Shown here in pieces: positions 42,615 through 50,713 of a stretch of DNA of 64,000 nucleotides. The position numbers and the translations under genes were made by a program. The notes below the pieces were generated by a model, which had not been told where the DNA came from, ran no database searches, and was given only the letters and a program-made list of their open reading frames with translations. Source of the stretch: Streptomyces sp. CG4 (lineage in GTDB: Bacteria; Actinomycetota; Actinomycetes; Streptomycetales; Streptomycetaceae); the NCBI RefSeq assembly GCF_041080655.1, contig NZ_CP163525.1, positions 1,550,001 through 1,614,000 of the forward strand. Reading direction: 5' to 3'. The stretch's first letter is position 1; each line of letters starts with the position of its first letter.

Positions 42615-42700
42615 GGTCTTGAGGCATCGCGTCGCACCGGTGAGGTGTGCGCGGCGTACGACCTCGGCGTCCGAGCCGTCCCCCGGCACAGGCCCTTTTT
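42613..42700 (+). promoter_or_regulatory. Candidate transcription attenuator in ABC-F leader
   Basis: GAGGTC (42613-42618) overlaps the stop of the tiny leader frame and can pair with GACCTC (42660-42665). CTCGG (42663-42667) can instead pair with CCGAG (42671-42675), sharing bases with GACCTC, so the two foldings exclude each other. TGTGC (42646-42650) can pair with GCACA (42686-42690) just before GGCCCTTTTT (42691-42700), a rare T-run in this GC-rich DNA. This is the layout of a ribosome-controlled terminator. Confidence 0.5.
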
Positions 42701-42794
42701 CATGGCCTCTTCGTGCCGCACGACCTTCGGTTCCCGCCTCGCGGTGTCTCGACATGCGCTCACCCGACCGCACGACACCCCTCACGAGGCCCTT

Positions 42795-44411
42795 ATGTCA
42801 TCTTCCCTCACCTGCACGTCCCTGTCCTTCGCCTGGCCCGACGGCACCGCCGTCCTCGACGGCCTCGACATCGCCTTCGGGCCCGGCCGGACCGGACTCG
42901 TCGGCGTCAACGGCTCAGGGAAGTCCACCCTGTTGAAGCTGCTCGCCGGTGAACTCACCCCGGCCGACGGCACCGTCAAGGTCTCCGGCGAGGTCGGGCA
43001 CCTCCCGCAGAACGTCACCCTCGACACCTCGCTCCGCGTCGACCAGGCCCTCGGTATCGCCGAACGGCGGGCCGCGCTGCACGCCATCGAGGCGGGCGAC
43101 GTCGCCGAGGCGCACTTCGAAACCGTCGGCGACGACTGGGACGTCGAGGAACGCGCCCTGGTCACCCTCGGCGAGCTGGGGCTCGGCCACATCGGCCTGG
43201 ACCGCACGGTCGGCGAGGTCTCCGGCGGCGAGTCGGTGCTGCTGCGGCTGGCCGCGCTGCTGCTGCGCCGCCCCGACGTGCTGTTGCTGGACGAGCCCAC
43301 CAACAACCTCGACCTGTACGCGCGCCGCCGGCTCTGCCAGGCCGTCGCCGCGTGGCCGGGCGTCCTGGTCGTGGTCAGTCACGACCGGGAACTGCTCGAT
43401 CTGGTCGACCAGATCGCGGAGCTGCGCTCCGGGGAGGTCACCTGGTACGGCGGCAACTTCTCGGCCTACGAGGAGGCGCTCGCCGTAGAGCAGGAGGCCG
43501 CCGAGCGGATGGTGCGCGTCGCCGAGGCCGATGTGCGCAAGCAGAAGCGCGAACTGTCCGACGCCCAGGTCAAACTGGCCCGCCGCAAGCGGTACGGCCA
43601 GAAGATGTGGGACAACAAGCGCGAGCCGAAGGTCGTCATGGGCGAGCGTAAACGCCAGGCCCAGGTCGCCGCCGGCAAGCACCGCATCATGCACGAGGAG
43701 AAGCTCGCCGAGGCCCGGGAGCGTCTGGACGAGGCGGTGGAGGCGGTACGGGACGACGACGAGATCCGCGTCGACCTGCCGTACACGGCCGTACCGCCCG
43801 GCCGGCAGGTGCTCACCCTGGAGAACCTGGCGATGGCCTACGGAGCGCGCATCGAGGGCATCCTCGATCTGCGCGGCCCGGAGCGGATCGCGCTGGTCGG
43901 CCGCAACGGCGCCGGCAAGACGACGCTGCTGCGGACCGTCGCCGGGGAGTTGGCACCGGTGGCCGGCGAGGCGCGGGCGCACGTCCCGCTGCGCTTCCTG
44001 CCCCAGCGGCTGGACGTGCTGGACGACGCGCGGACGGTCGCGGAGAACGTGGCCCGGTTCGCTCCCGGCGCCACCAACAACCGGATCCGGGCGCGCCTGG
44101 CCCGCTTCCTGTTCCGGGGCGCGCGGGCCGACCAGACGGCGGCCACCCTGTCGGGCGGCGAACGGTTCCGGGCGACCCTGGCCGCGCTGATGCTCGCCGA
44201 ACCGGCGCCCCAGCTGCTGCTGCTCGACGAGCCGACCAACAATCTCGACATGGCGAGCGTGCGACAGCTGACCTCGGCCCTGGAGTCGTACGAGGGCGCA
44301 CTGCTCGTGGCCAGTCACGACCTGCCGTTCCTGGAGTCGATCGGCATCACCCGCTGGCTGTTGATGGAGGAGGGAGAACTGAAGGAGATCGCACCGGAAG
44401 AGATCAGGTGA
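42795..44411 (+). CDS. ABC-F family ATPase, probable ribosome-protection or translation factor
   Basis: A 538-residue protein with two ABC domains and no membrane spans. Walker A motifs are GLVGVNGSGKSTLLKLLAG (about residue 35) and LVGRNGAGKTTLLRTVAG (about residue 365); signatures are VSGGESVLLRLA and LSGGERFRATLA; both Walker B regions end in DEPTNNLD. A long, Lys/Arg/Glu-rich linker (about residues 215-310) joins them. The protein should act on the ribosomal exit site. The leader with promoter, tiny frame and T-run suggests induction by translation-inhibiting antibiotics. The ATG at 42795 follows GAGG; an open frame from 42645 covers the leader. Confidence 0.9.
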   Translation: MSSSLTCTSLSFAWPDGTAVLDGLDIAFGPGRTGLVGVNGSGKSTLLKLLAGELTPADGTVKVSGEVGHLPQNVTLDTSLRVDQALGIAERRAALHAIEAGDVAEAHFETVGDDWDVEERALVTLGELGLGHIGLDRTVGEVSGGESVLLRLAALLLRRPDVLLLDEPTNNLDLYARRRLCQAVAAWPGVLVVVSHDRELLDLVDQIAELRSGEVTWYGGNFSAYEEALAVEQEAAERMVRVAEADVRKQKRELSDAQVKLARRKRYGQKMWDNKREPKVVMGERKRQAQVAAGKHRIMHEEKLAEARERLDEAVEAVRDDDEIRVDLPYTAVPPGRQVLTLENLAMAYGARIEGILDLRGPERIALVGRNGAGKTTLLRTVAGELAPVAGEARAHVPLRFLPQRLDVLDDARTVAENVARFAPGATNNRIRARLARFLFRGARADQTAATLSGGERFRATLAALMLAEPAPQLLLLDEPTNNLDMASVRQLTSALESYEGALLVASHDLPFLESIGITRWLLMEEGELKEIAPEEIR

Positions 44412-44531
44412 CCTGCCCGGCGCCGGCGGCATGCCGACGGGATCGCCGGCCGACGACGGGACGTCTCAGGAGGGGCACAGCCTGACAACGAGGGTTTTGT
44501 CCTGGCCGGAGCGGACTGCATGATGGCCCAT

Positions 44532-44554
44532 CGGCGCCGTGTTCAGCGGCGCCG
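44532..44554 (+). promoter_or_regulatory. Hairpin in ddaH leader
   Basis: CGGCGCC (44532-44538) and GGCGCCG (44548-44554) are perfect complements with a 9-base loop, 31 bp before the ddaH start. It could be a terminator for the ABC-F gene or part of the ddaH 5' region. Confidence 0.35.
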
Positions 44555-44585
44555 ACCGCCGCCCCATCGATGCGAAAGGCCCCTC

Positions 44586-45362
44586 GTGCCCAGCAAGAAG
44601 GCCCTCGTCCGCCGCCCCGGCCCCCGCCTCGCCGAAGGCCTGGTGACGCACATCGAGCGGGAGAAGGTCGACGTGGCGCGCGCCGTCGAGCAGTGGGAGG
44701 CGTACGTCGAGGCGCTGCGCACGCACGACTGGGAGACCATCGAGGTCGACCCGGAGGACGACTGCCCGGACTCGGTGTTCGTCGAGGACACCGTCGTCAT
44801 GTACAAGAACGTGGCGTTGATCACCCGGCCCGGCGCGAAGTCCCGGCGCGCGGAGACCGTCGGCGTGGAGGAGGCCGTGGCCCGCCTCGGCTGTTCGGTG
44901 AACTGGATCTGGGAGCCGGGCACGCTGGACGGCGGCGACGTCCTGAAGGTCGGCGACACGGTGTACGTCGGCCGCGGCGGGCGCACCAACGCGGCCGGGG
45001 TGCAGCAGGTGCGGGCCGCCTTCGAGCCGCTGGGCGCGCGCGTGGTCGCCGTCCCGGTGAGCAAGGTGCTGCACCTGAAGTCGGCGGTGACCGCGCTGCC
45101 CGACGGCACGGTGATCGGGCACATACCGAAGGTCGACCGGCCGTCGCTGTTCCCCGGCTTCCTGTCGGTGCCGGAGGAGTCCGGCGCGCACGTGGTGCTG
45201 CTCGGCGGCCACAAGCTGCTGATGGCGGCGAGCGCCCCGAAGACCACGGAACTGCTGACCGATCTCGGCCACGAGGTCGTGAGGGTGGACATCAGCGAGT
45301 TCGAGAAGCTGGAGGGCTGTGTGACGTGCCTCTCGGTACGGATGCGGGAGTTGTACGCCTGA
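44586..45362 (+). CDS. ddaH: Dimethylarginine dimethylaminohydrolase
   Basis: A 258-residue amidinotransferase-fold enzyme that hydrolyses N-omega-methylated arginines to citrulline and methylamines. CPDSVFVEDTVV contains the substrate-binding acids, GTLDGGDVLKVGD is a conserved turn, the catalytic His lies in VLHLKSAVTALPDG (about residue 160) and the nucleophilic Cys is Cys248 in EGCVTCLSVRMR. The GTG at 44586 is preceded by GAAAGG six bases upstream. It stands alone, between the ABC-F gene and the desaturase promoter. Confidence 0.92.
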   Translation: MPSKKALVRRPGPRLAEGLVTHIEREKVDVARAVEQWEAYVEALRTHDWETIEVDPEDDCPDSVFVEDTVVMYKNVALITRPGAKSRRAETVGVEEAVARLGCSVNWIWEPGTLDGGDVLKVGDTVYVGRGGRTNAAGVQQVRAAFEPLGARVVAVPVSKVLHLKSAVTALPDGTVIGHIPKVDRPSLFPGFLSVPEESGAHVVLLGGHKLLMAASAPKTTELLTDLGHEVVRVDISEFEKLEGCVTCLSVRMRELYA

Positions 45363-45496
45363 TCGGGTGATCCCGTCACTCCGGCGGCCCCGGGACCGGC
45401 GTGTCCCGGGGTCATTGTGTATGCCCTCACCGGGCGTTCCGGACGGCCCGAACACCCGTGCCACGGGTGCTGATCAGCAGTCTTTACAGCGAACTT

Positions 45497-45543
45497 AACC
45501 TACGGGTTCGTAACCTACGGATTCGTAGCCTACGATCACGTAG
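45497..45543 (+). promoter_or_regulatory. Three tandem palindromic operators upstream of the acyl-ACP desaturase
   Basis: The 15-bp units AACCTACGGGTTCGT, AACCTACGGATTCGT and AGCCTACGATCACGT follow without gaps. Each is centred on CTACG-N4-CGTAG: 45500-45513 (last base A instead of G), 45515-45528 (perfect) and 45530-45543 (perfect). The centres are exactly 15 bp apart and the last is 69 bp before the start codon. This strongly suggests a dimeric repressor or activator, such as a TetR or GntR type, that senses acyl-CoA or membrane state. Confidence 0.8.
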
Positions 45544-45611
45544 GTTTCCCGGTACCGCTCGCCGGGCCGTCCCCTTCCTGCCCCCGTTGTTCGGCGTCCC
45601 CTGGAGTTCCT

Positions 45612-46586
45612 GTGACGATCACCTCTCCTCACCTCGGCAGCCCGTCCGCCTGGACCGACGCGCGGCTGCTGTTCGCGCTGGAGGAAGTGGTCGAAAAGGA
45701 ACTGAACCGGCATCTGAATGTCGCCAAGGACTGGATGCCGCACGAGTACGTGCCGTGGAGCGACGCCCGTAACTTCCCGGGTCTGTTCGAGGACGGGGTG
45801 GCCTGGGACAAGGAGCAGTCCCAGGTGACCGAGATCGGCCGCATCGCCCTCGTGGTCAATCTGCTCACCGAGGACAACCTGCCGAGCTACCACCACGAGA
45901 TCGCCTCGCTCTTCGGCCGCGACGGCGCCTGGGGCACCTGGGTGCACCGCTGGACGGCCGAGGAGGGCCGGCACGGCATCGTGATGCGTGACTATCTGCT
46001 CGCCTCCCGCGCGGTGGACCCGGACAAGCTCGAGCGTTTCCGCATGGCGCACATGAGCGAGGGGTTCGAGTCCGACAACGGGCACTCGATGCTCCACTCC
46101 ATCGCCTACGTCGCCTTCCAGGAGCTGGCCACCCGGATCTCGCACCGCAACACCGGCCACCAGTCCGGCGACCCGGTCTGCGACCGCATGCTGGCCCGCA
46201 TCGCCACCGACGAGAACCTGCACATGGTCTTCTACCGCAACCTGCTGAAGGCCGCGTTCGAGCTGGCGCCCGATCTGACGATGCAGGCCGTACGGGACGT
46301 CGTGGTCGACTTCCGCATGCCCGGCCACGGCATCCCCGGCTTCGAGCGGGCCGCCGCGCAGATGGCCATCGGCGAGGTCTACAACCTGCGCATCCACCAC
46401 GACGACGTGCTGCAGCCCGTGCTGCGCTTCCTGAAGATCATGGAGATCGACGGCCTCGGCCCCGAGGGACGCCAGGCGCAGGAGGAACTCGGTCTGTTCA
46501 TGGGGGGCCTGGACGCGGAGGCCGCCAAGTTCGACGAGAAGCTGGCCGCCCGCAAGGCCCGCATGGCGGCCCGCAGCGGAGGCTGA
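45612..46586 (+). CDS. Acyl-[acyl-carrier-protein] desaturase
   Basis: A 324-residue soluble ferritin-like di-iron desaturase. The two iron-binding motifs are visible as TAEEGRHGIV near residues 117-126 and DENLHMVFYRNL near residues 201-212, with an earlier Glu in the EDNLPSYHHEI helix. It introduces a double bond into acyl-ACP and so sets membrane fluidity. The GTG at 45612 follows CTGGAG. It faces the convergent whiB-type gene. The three-operator array upstream indicates tight control. Confidence 0.93.
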   Translation: MTITSPHLGSPSAWTDARLLFALEEVVEKELNRHLNVAKDWMPHEYVPWSDARNFPGLFEDGVAWDKEQSQVTEIGRIALVVNLLTEDNLPSYHHEIASLFGRDGAWGTWVHRWTAEEGRHGIVMRDYLLASRAVDPDKLERFRMAHMSEGFESDNGHSMLHSIAYVAFQELATRISHRNTGHQSGDPVCDRMLARIATDENLHMVFYRNLLKAAFELAPDLTMQAVRDVVVDFRMPGHGIPGFERAAAQMAIGEVYNLRIHHDDVLQPVLRFLKIMEIDGLGPEGRQAQEELGLFMGGLDAEAAKFDEKLAARKARMAARSGG

Positions 46587-46639
46587 CGCACTCGGGCCCG
46601 CCACCGCCGGGCGAGCGTTCGGGCGCCGGCCGGTGCGGT

Positions 46640-46885
46640 TCAGTTCGACGTACGGCGCAGGGCGAGGCGCTCCTTCTCGGACAGCCCGCCCCAGACGCCG
46701 AAGCGCTCGTCGTTGGCCAGTGCGTAGTCCAGGCAGGCCGGGCGCAGCTCGCACATGGCGCAGATGCGCTTCGCCTCGCGCACCGAGCTGCCGGGCTCGG
46801 GGAAGAAGAAGTCCGGCCCGGTCTGCGCGCACAGAGCCTGCGCCTGCCAGGTGTCGTCGGCCGGGGTGATCGTCTCGAAGTGCAT
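46640..46885 (-). CDS. WhiB-family iron-sulfur transcription regulator
   Basis: An 81-residue Wbl protein. The four cluster ligands are Cys19, Cys42, Cys45 and Cys51 (C-x22-C-x2-C-x5-C), followed by FGVWGGLSEKER, the conserved beta turn, and a short basic tail RLALRRTSN. Wbl proteins bind the housekeeping sigma factor and act in development, redox response or antibiotic resistance. It is not WblC-like, since no AT-hook is present at the C-terminus. The ATG at 46885 gives a normal family length. Which Wbl it is cannot be told. Confidence 0.92.
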   Translation of the reverse strand: MHFETITPADDTWQAQALCAQTGPDFFFPEPGSSVREAKRICAMCELRPACLDYALANDERFGVWGGLSEKERLALRRTSN

Positions 46886-47155
46886 GACCAGGATCGTGCC
46901 GCGCGTCGAAAAACGTTCGATCAACGCCCGGTCAACGCCGTCGGCAGGGCCTCCGGCCGCCCCGATGATGCTCCCCCGGGCCGCTTCCGCGCACGGCGGC
47001 GCGCGGGGCGGCGCGAAAACCCGGCGAGCGCGCCCCGTCACCCAGGGTGAGAGAGGGGACCGTCCGGCGCGTCGCGACGTTCCGGCAGCGGTTGTCAGTG
47101 GGCGGTGCCAGACTCGGCAGTGCACAGGACGGGACCCCTTTCGAGGAGGGCGAAG

Positions 47156-47956
47156 ATGCTCACCACCCGTTTCGTCAACGGCGCACCGAACTGGATCGAC
47201 GTGACCACGTCCGACATCGACGGCGCCCGCTCCTTCTACGGCGGTCTCTTCGGCTGGGAGTTCCAGTCGGCGGGACCGGAATCCGGCGGCTACGGCTTCT
47301 TCCGGCTGGACGGCAGGACCGTGGCGGGCGGAGCGCAGACCGCCCCCGATCAGGCCCCGCCGGCCTGGACGGTGTACTTCCAGAGCGAGGACGCACAGGC
47401 CACCGCCAAGGCCGCCGAACAGGCGCACGGCAGGGTGCTGTTCCAGCCGATGGACGTGATGGGCCAGGGACACATGGCGGTCCTCGCCGACCGGGCGGGC
47501 GTGCCGTTCGGGATCTGGCAGCCCGGGCAGACCAAGGGCATTGACGTGGCGAGCGAACCGGGCACGCTGTGCTGGGTCGAACTGCACACCCCGGACATCG
47601 CGGCGGCTGCCGCCTTCTACCACCAGGTGCTCGGCCTGGAGACCTCCGCCGTGCCCTTCCCGGGCGGGACGTACACCTGTCTCAACCCGGCCGAGGGCGG
47701 GGACGACGCGATGTTCGGCGGGATCGTACCGCTGACCGGCGACGCGTCCGAGGCCGAGAGCGGCGAAGGCGGCCCGCACTGGCTTCCGTACTTCGAGGTC
47801 GAGGACACCGACGCGGTGGTCGACAAGGTGCAGCAGCTCGGCGGAACGGTGCGCATGCCGGCGACGACCATGGAGGGCGTCGGCCGCATGGCCATGCTCA
47901 CCGACCCGTACGGCGCCCGCTTCGCGGTAATCAGAAGCGAGTCCGGGCAGAGCTGA
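47156..47956 (+). CDS. Double VOC/glyoxalase-fold protein
   Basis: A 266-residue protein made of two vicinal-oxygen-chelate domains (about residues 10-120 and 135-262). Repeated blocks are PNWIDVTTSDIDGARSFYGG and CWVELHTPDIAAAAAFYHQV, and the end of domain 2, DPYGARFAVIR, is typical. It resembles actinobacterial antigens annotated as hydroxylases or glyoxalases (for example mycobacterial CFP30B). No complete set of glyoxalase I metal ligands is evident, so activity is unknown. The ATG at 47156 follows GAGGAGGG. Confidence 0.87.
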   Translation: MLTTRFVNGAPNWIDVTTSDIDGARSFYGGLFGWEFQSAGPESGGYGFFRLDGRTVAGGAQTAPDQAPPAWTVYFQSEDAQATAKAAEQAHGRVLFQPMDVMGQGHMAVLADRAGVPFGIWQPGQTKGIDVASEPGTLCWVELHTPDIAAAAAFYHQVLGLETSAVPFPGGTYTCLNPAEGGDDAMFGGIVPLTGDASEAESGEGGPHWLPYFEVEDTDAVVDKVQQLGGTVRMPATTMEGVGRMAMLTDPYGARFAVIRSESGQS

Positions 47957-47959
47957 GTG

Positions 47960-48371
47960 AGCCGCTCGGCCGACCGGCCCGGGGCCGCTCGCGCGGGGTC
48001 AGGCATGCCCGCCACACCGCTGACGCCGCTCGACTCACCGGAAACGAGCCGCTCGCGCGGTGGATAGGCCATGCCCGCCCCGCCCTATCACCGAGCCCGC
48101 TCACGCGGGACCCAGACCATTCCCACCGCACCGCTGAACCCGCTCGACTCACCGGAATCAGGCCGCTCAGTCGCTGGATAGGCCGTGCCCGCCGTATCGC
48201 TGAGCCCGCTCGGCCCACCGGAAACAGGCCGCTCGCTCAGTGGATAGGCCATGCCCGCCGTATCACCGAGCCCACTCACCCAACCAGACCGGAACCGCTC
48301 ACGCGGGACCCAGGCCATGTCCGCCGCACCGCCGAGCCCGCTCGCCCGGACCGGGGCCGCTCGCGCGGAGC
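47960..48371. repeat. 66-bp minisatellite, about six units
   Basis: Units beginning near GCCCGCC start at 48007, 48073, 48121, 48187, 48253 and 48319. The first, third, fourth and fifth are exactly 66 bp; the one at 48073 is a 48-bp deletion form; partial units flank the array. Shared blocks include CTCACCGGAAACAGGCCGCTC and GTGGATAGGCCATGCCCGCC. The array fills the whole gap between the VOC gene stop and the convergent LacI gene stop. Because 66 is a multiple of three, frames on both strands stay open, but no start signal supports translation. Confidence 0.88.
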
Positions 48372-49481
48372 CTAGGCCGAGGCTCGTCGTATCAGTGTGG
48401 TCGGGAGGATCACGCTGTCGGTGGGCGGTGGGTCCACAGCCGCTCCGGTCCGGTCGCGGCCGTCGGCCAGGCCGCGCAGCAGCAGGCGTGCCATCAGGCG
48501 GCCCATCTCCTCGATGTCCTGACGGACCGTCGTCAGCGGCGGGTCGGCCTCCATGGCGACGGGCAGCATGTCGTCGAAGCCGATCACGGCCACGTCCTCG
48601 GGCACCCGCCGACCGCTCGCCCGCAGCACACGCAGGGCGCCGAGCGCGGTGAGGTCGTTGGCCGCGAACACGGCGTCCACATCCGGGCACCGGTCGAGGA
48701 GTTCACGCATGGCGCGTTCCCCGCCGCCCGGAGTGAAGTCGCTCTCCACGACCAACCGGGGATCGCTCGCCCCAGGCACCTCGCCCATGACGTCCCGGTA
48801 GCCGTCGAGCCGGTCCACGGCCGACGTCTGGTCGAGGGCGCCGGTGAGGTGCGCGATGCGGGTGCGGCCGAGGTCCACGAGGTGCCGGACGGCCGCGCGT
48901 GCTCCGCCCCGGTTGTCGCAGTCGACGTACACCACGCCGGGCTCCTCCCCCGGCGCACGCGTAGGGTCGGCCGCGCGGCCGTCCTCGCCCCAGCCGGGCC
49001 GGCCGCCAAACACGGTGGGCACGCCGGCGTCGTGGATGAGGCCGGGCAGCGGGTCGTCGAGGTGCAGGGAGAAGACGAGCGCGCCGTCGACGTGGCCTCC
49101 GGCGAGATAGCGGGCCACGCGCGCGTGGTCGTCACGGCCCTCCGTGAGGAGCAGCACCAGCTGGTTGTCGTGCGCGGTCAGCTCCTTGCTGATCCCGCGC
49201 AGTTGGAGGGCGAAGAAGGGGTCGGCGAAGACCCGGGTCTCCGGCTCGGCGATGACGACCGCGACGGCGTCGTGCCGCCTGGTGACAAGGCTGCGCGCCG
49301 CCTGATTGGGGACGTACCCCAGCTCCGCGACGGCCTGCCGCACCCGCTGGGCCAAGGGTTCGCGCACCCCGTCGCCGCCGTTGACCACCCGGGACACGGT
49401 GGCCCGGGACACACCGGCCAGCGCGGCCACGGCCTCCAGCGTGGGACGCGACACTGCCTCGGTCACTTCGGGACTCCTCAT
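48372..49481 (-). CDS. LacI-family transcription regulator
   Basis: A 369-residue regulator. The helix-turn-helix TLEAVAALAGVSRATVSRVV is at about residues 14-33, with the hinge helix NQAARSLVTRR following. The periplasmic-binding-protein-like domain (about residues 70-340) contains VFAANDLTALGALR and VAVIGFDDM. Such proteins usually repress sugar uptake or catabolic genes, but none is adjacent, so its target is unknown. The ATG at 49481 is a normal family start. The 3' end abuts the 66-bp minisatellite. Confidence 0.92.
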   Translation of the reverse strand: MRSPEVTEAVSRPTLEAVAALAGVSRATVSRVVNGGDGVREPLAQRVRQAVAELGYVPNQAARSLVTRRHDAVAVVIAEPETRVFADPFFALQLRGISKELTAHDNQLVLLLTEGRDDHARVARYLAGGHVDGALVFSLHLDDPLPGLIHDAGVPTVFGGRPGWGEDGRAADPTRAPGEEPGVVYVDCDNRGGARAAVRHLVDLGRTRIAHLTGALDQTSAVDRLDGYRDVMGEVPGASDPRLVVESDFTPGGGERAMRELLDRCPDVDAVFAANDLTALGALRVLRASGRRVPEDVAVIGFDDMLPVAMEADPPLTTVRQDIEEMGRLMARLLLRGLADGRDRTGAAVDPPPTDSVILPTTLIRRASA

Positions 49482-49686
49482 CGGCGGCTGCCGGCCAGGA
49501 TAACCGCGTGGTGGCGAGGCCGTCGGTGCCGCGACGGCGACCCGCGTGGGGGCCCGATGAACGACTTACGGTGCCGTGGAATGCGCCGGGCCCACTGGCT
49601 GCCCGCCGCACGCCCGCCCGTATCCGCCCGGGACGCACGCCGTCCTGTCGGTCCGGGGCCCGCGGCTCGGCCTGGGATCCGGCCGC

Positions 49687-50619
49687 TCAGCCCAGCAGGT
49701 CGATCGTCGTTCCCGCGCCTCTGCGTTCCGCTTCCCGCCAGGCGAGCCAGGTGAGGGCGAGGTCCTGCCAGGGCAGCCCGACGGGGGCGTACACCGTGCG
49801 CTGCCGGTCCGAGGTGCGTCCCGGGTGCGTGCCCCGCAGGACGTCGGTGAGGGTGGCGGCGGTGCGGGCGAGCCCTTGTGCTGACAACGCACCCATGCGC
49901 AGCGCCAGTTCGGCGTCGTCGACGACGAGGAGCGCGGCGTCCAGCAGGTCGGGGGCGAGTTCCCGCTTGCCGGGCTCGTCGGTGCCGAGGCTGGTGAAGT
50001 GCTGCCCGGCGCGGGTGTTGGCGAGGGCGAGCAGCGAGGTCCGGGACCAGGTCGCGAGCAGCACGGTGTCCGCCGCCTCGGCCACCGCTTCGGCCGAGTC
50101 CAGCACCTGGCCGCCGTGCCGGGCGGCGAACGCGGCGGCCCGCCCGGAGTCGGTGTCGTGGACGACAAGCCGGCCGGGCCGGCGCTGGGCCGCGAGACCG
50201 CGCAGCGTCAACTCGGCCTGGGCACCGGCTCCGACGACGCCGAGCACATCATGGTCGGCCGGTGCCAGGAGCGCGGTTCCGAGGGCGGCGGCCAGTCCGG
50301 TCCGCCAGGCCGTGACGGTCGCCGAGTCCAGCAGGGCGAGCAGTTCGCCGTCCGTACCGCTGTGCAGGCAGATCACTCCGCGCAGGGCGGGCCGGGCGCC
50401 GGGGAACTTGGCGTTGACCTTCACGGTGTAGGCGTCGATCCCGGGCAGGAGGCCGGGGATGAGCGCGGTGGCGGTGCCGGGGAACGGCAGGTCGGTACGG
50501 ACCCGTTGACCGGGTACGGCGGCGGCGCCGGCCGTGCGGAAGCCGTCGCGCAGGGCGGCGAGACAGGCCGTCGGCTCCAGCACGGCTTCCAGGTCGCTTC
50601 GGGTCAGGACACGGGTCAT
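49687..50619 (-). CDS. Ornithine cyclodeaminase / mu-crystallin family protein
   Basis: A 310-residue NAD(P)-binding protein. LTRSDLEAVLEPTACLAALR starts the family fold, the substrate-contacting Lys is in YTVKVNAKFPG, the nucleotide-binding GVVGAGAQAELTLRGL is near residue 122 and LGTDEPGKRELAPDLL contains the active-site Asp. Members include ornithine cyclodeaminase, alanine dehydrogenase and imine reductases; the substrate is uncertain and no amino-acid pathway gene is adjacent. The ATG at 50619 is chosen over a longer open frame from 50850. Confidence 0.87.
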   Translation of the reverse strand: MTRVLTRSDLEAVLEPTACLAALRDGFRTAGAAAVPGQRVRTDLPFPGTATALIPGLLPGIDAYTVKVNAKFPGARPALRGVICLHSGTDGELLALLDSATVTAWRTGLAAALGTALLAPADHDVLGVVGAGAQAELTLRGLAAQRRPGRLVVHDTDSGRAAAFAARHGGQVLDSAEAVAEAADTVLLATWSRTSLLALANTRAGQHFTSLGTDEPGKRELAPDLLDAALLVVDDAELALRMGALSAQGLARTAATLTDVLRGTHPGRTSDRQRTVYAPVGLPWQDLALTWLAWREAERRGAGTTIDLLG

Positions 50620-50713
50620 ACCGGCATGATCCCTTGCCGCGGGGCCGTTGTCAGTGCCGTGGTGCATGCTGTGATCAGTGGGCGGAGGGCGCCCCGGAAC
50701 AGGGGAGGACAGG

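Noticed and set aside
47960..48371. CRISPR array
   Set aside because: Units are contiguous 66-bp repeats without unique spacers, and no cas gene is present.
47569..48375. Plus-strand frame running through the VOC gene into 22-residue repeats
   Set aside because: It is out of frame with the VOC domains in the first part, and the second part is open only because the 66-bp unit is a multiple of three; no ribosome site.
49482..49686. Small gene in the spacer between LacI and cyclodeaminase-like genes
   Set aside because: Open frames here are extensions without start signals or similarity.
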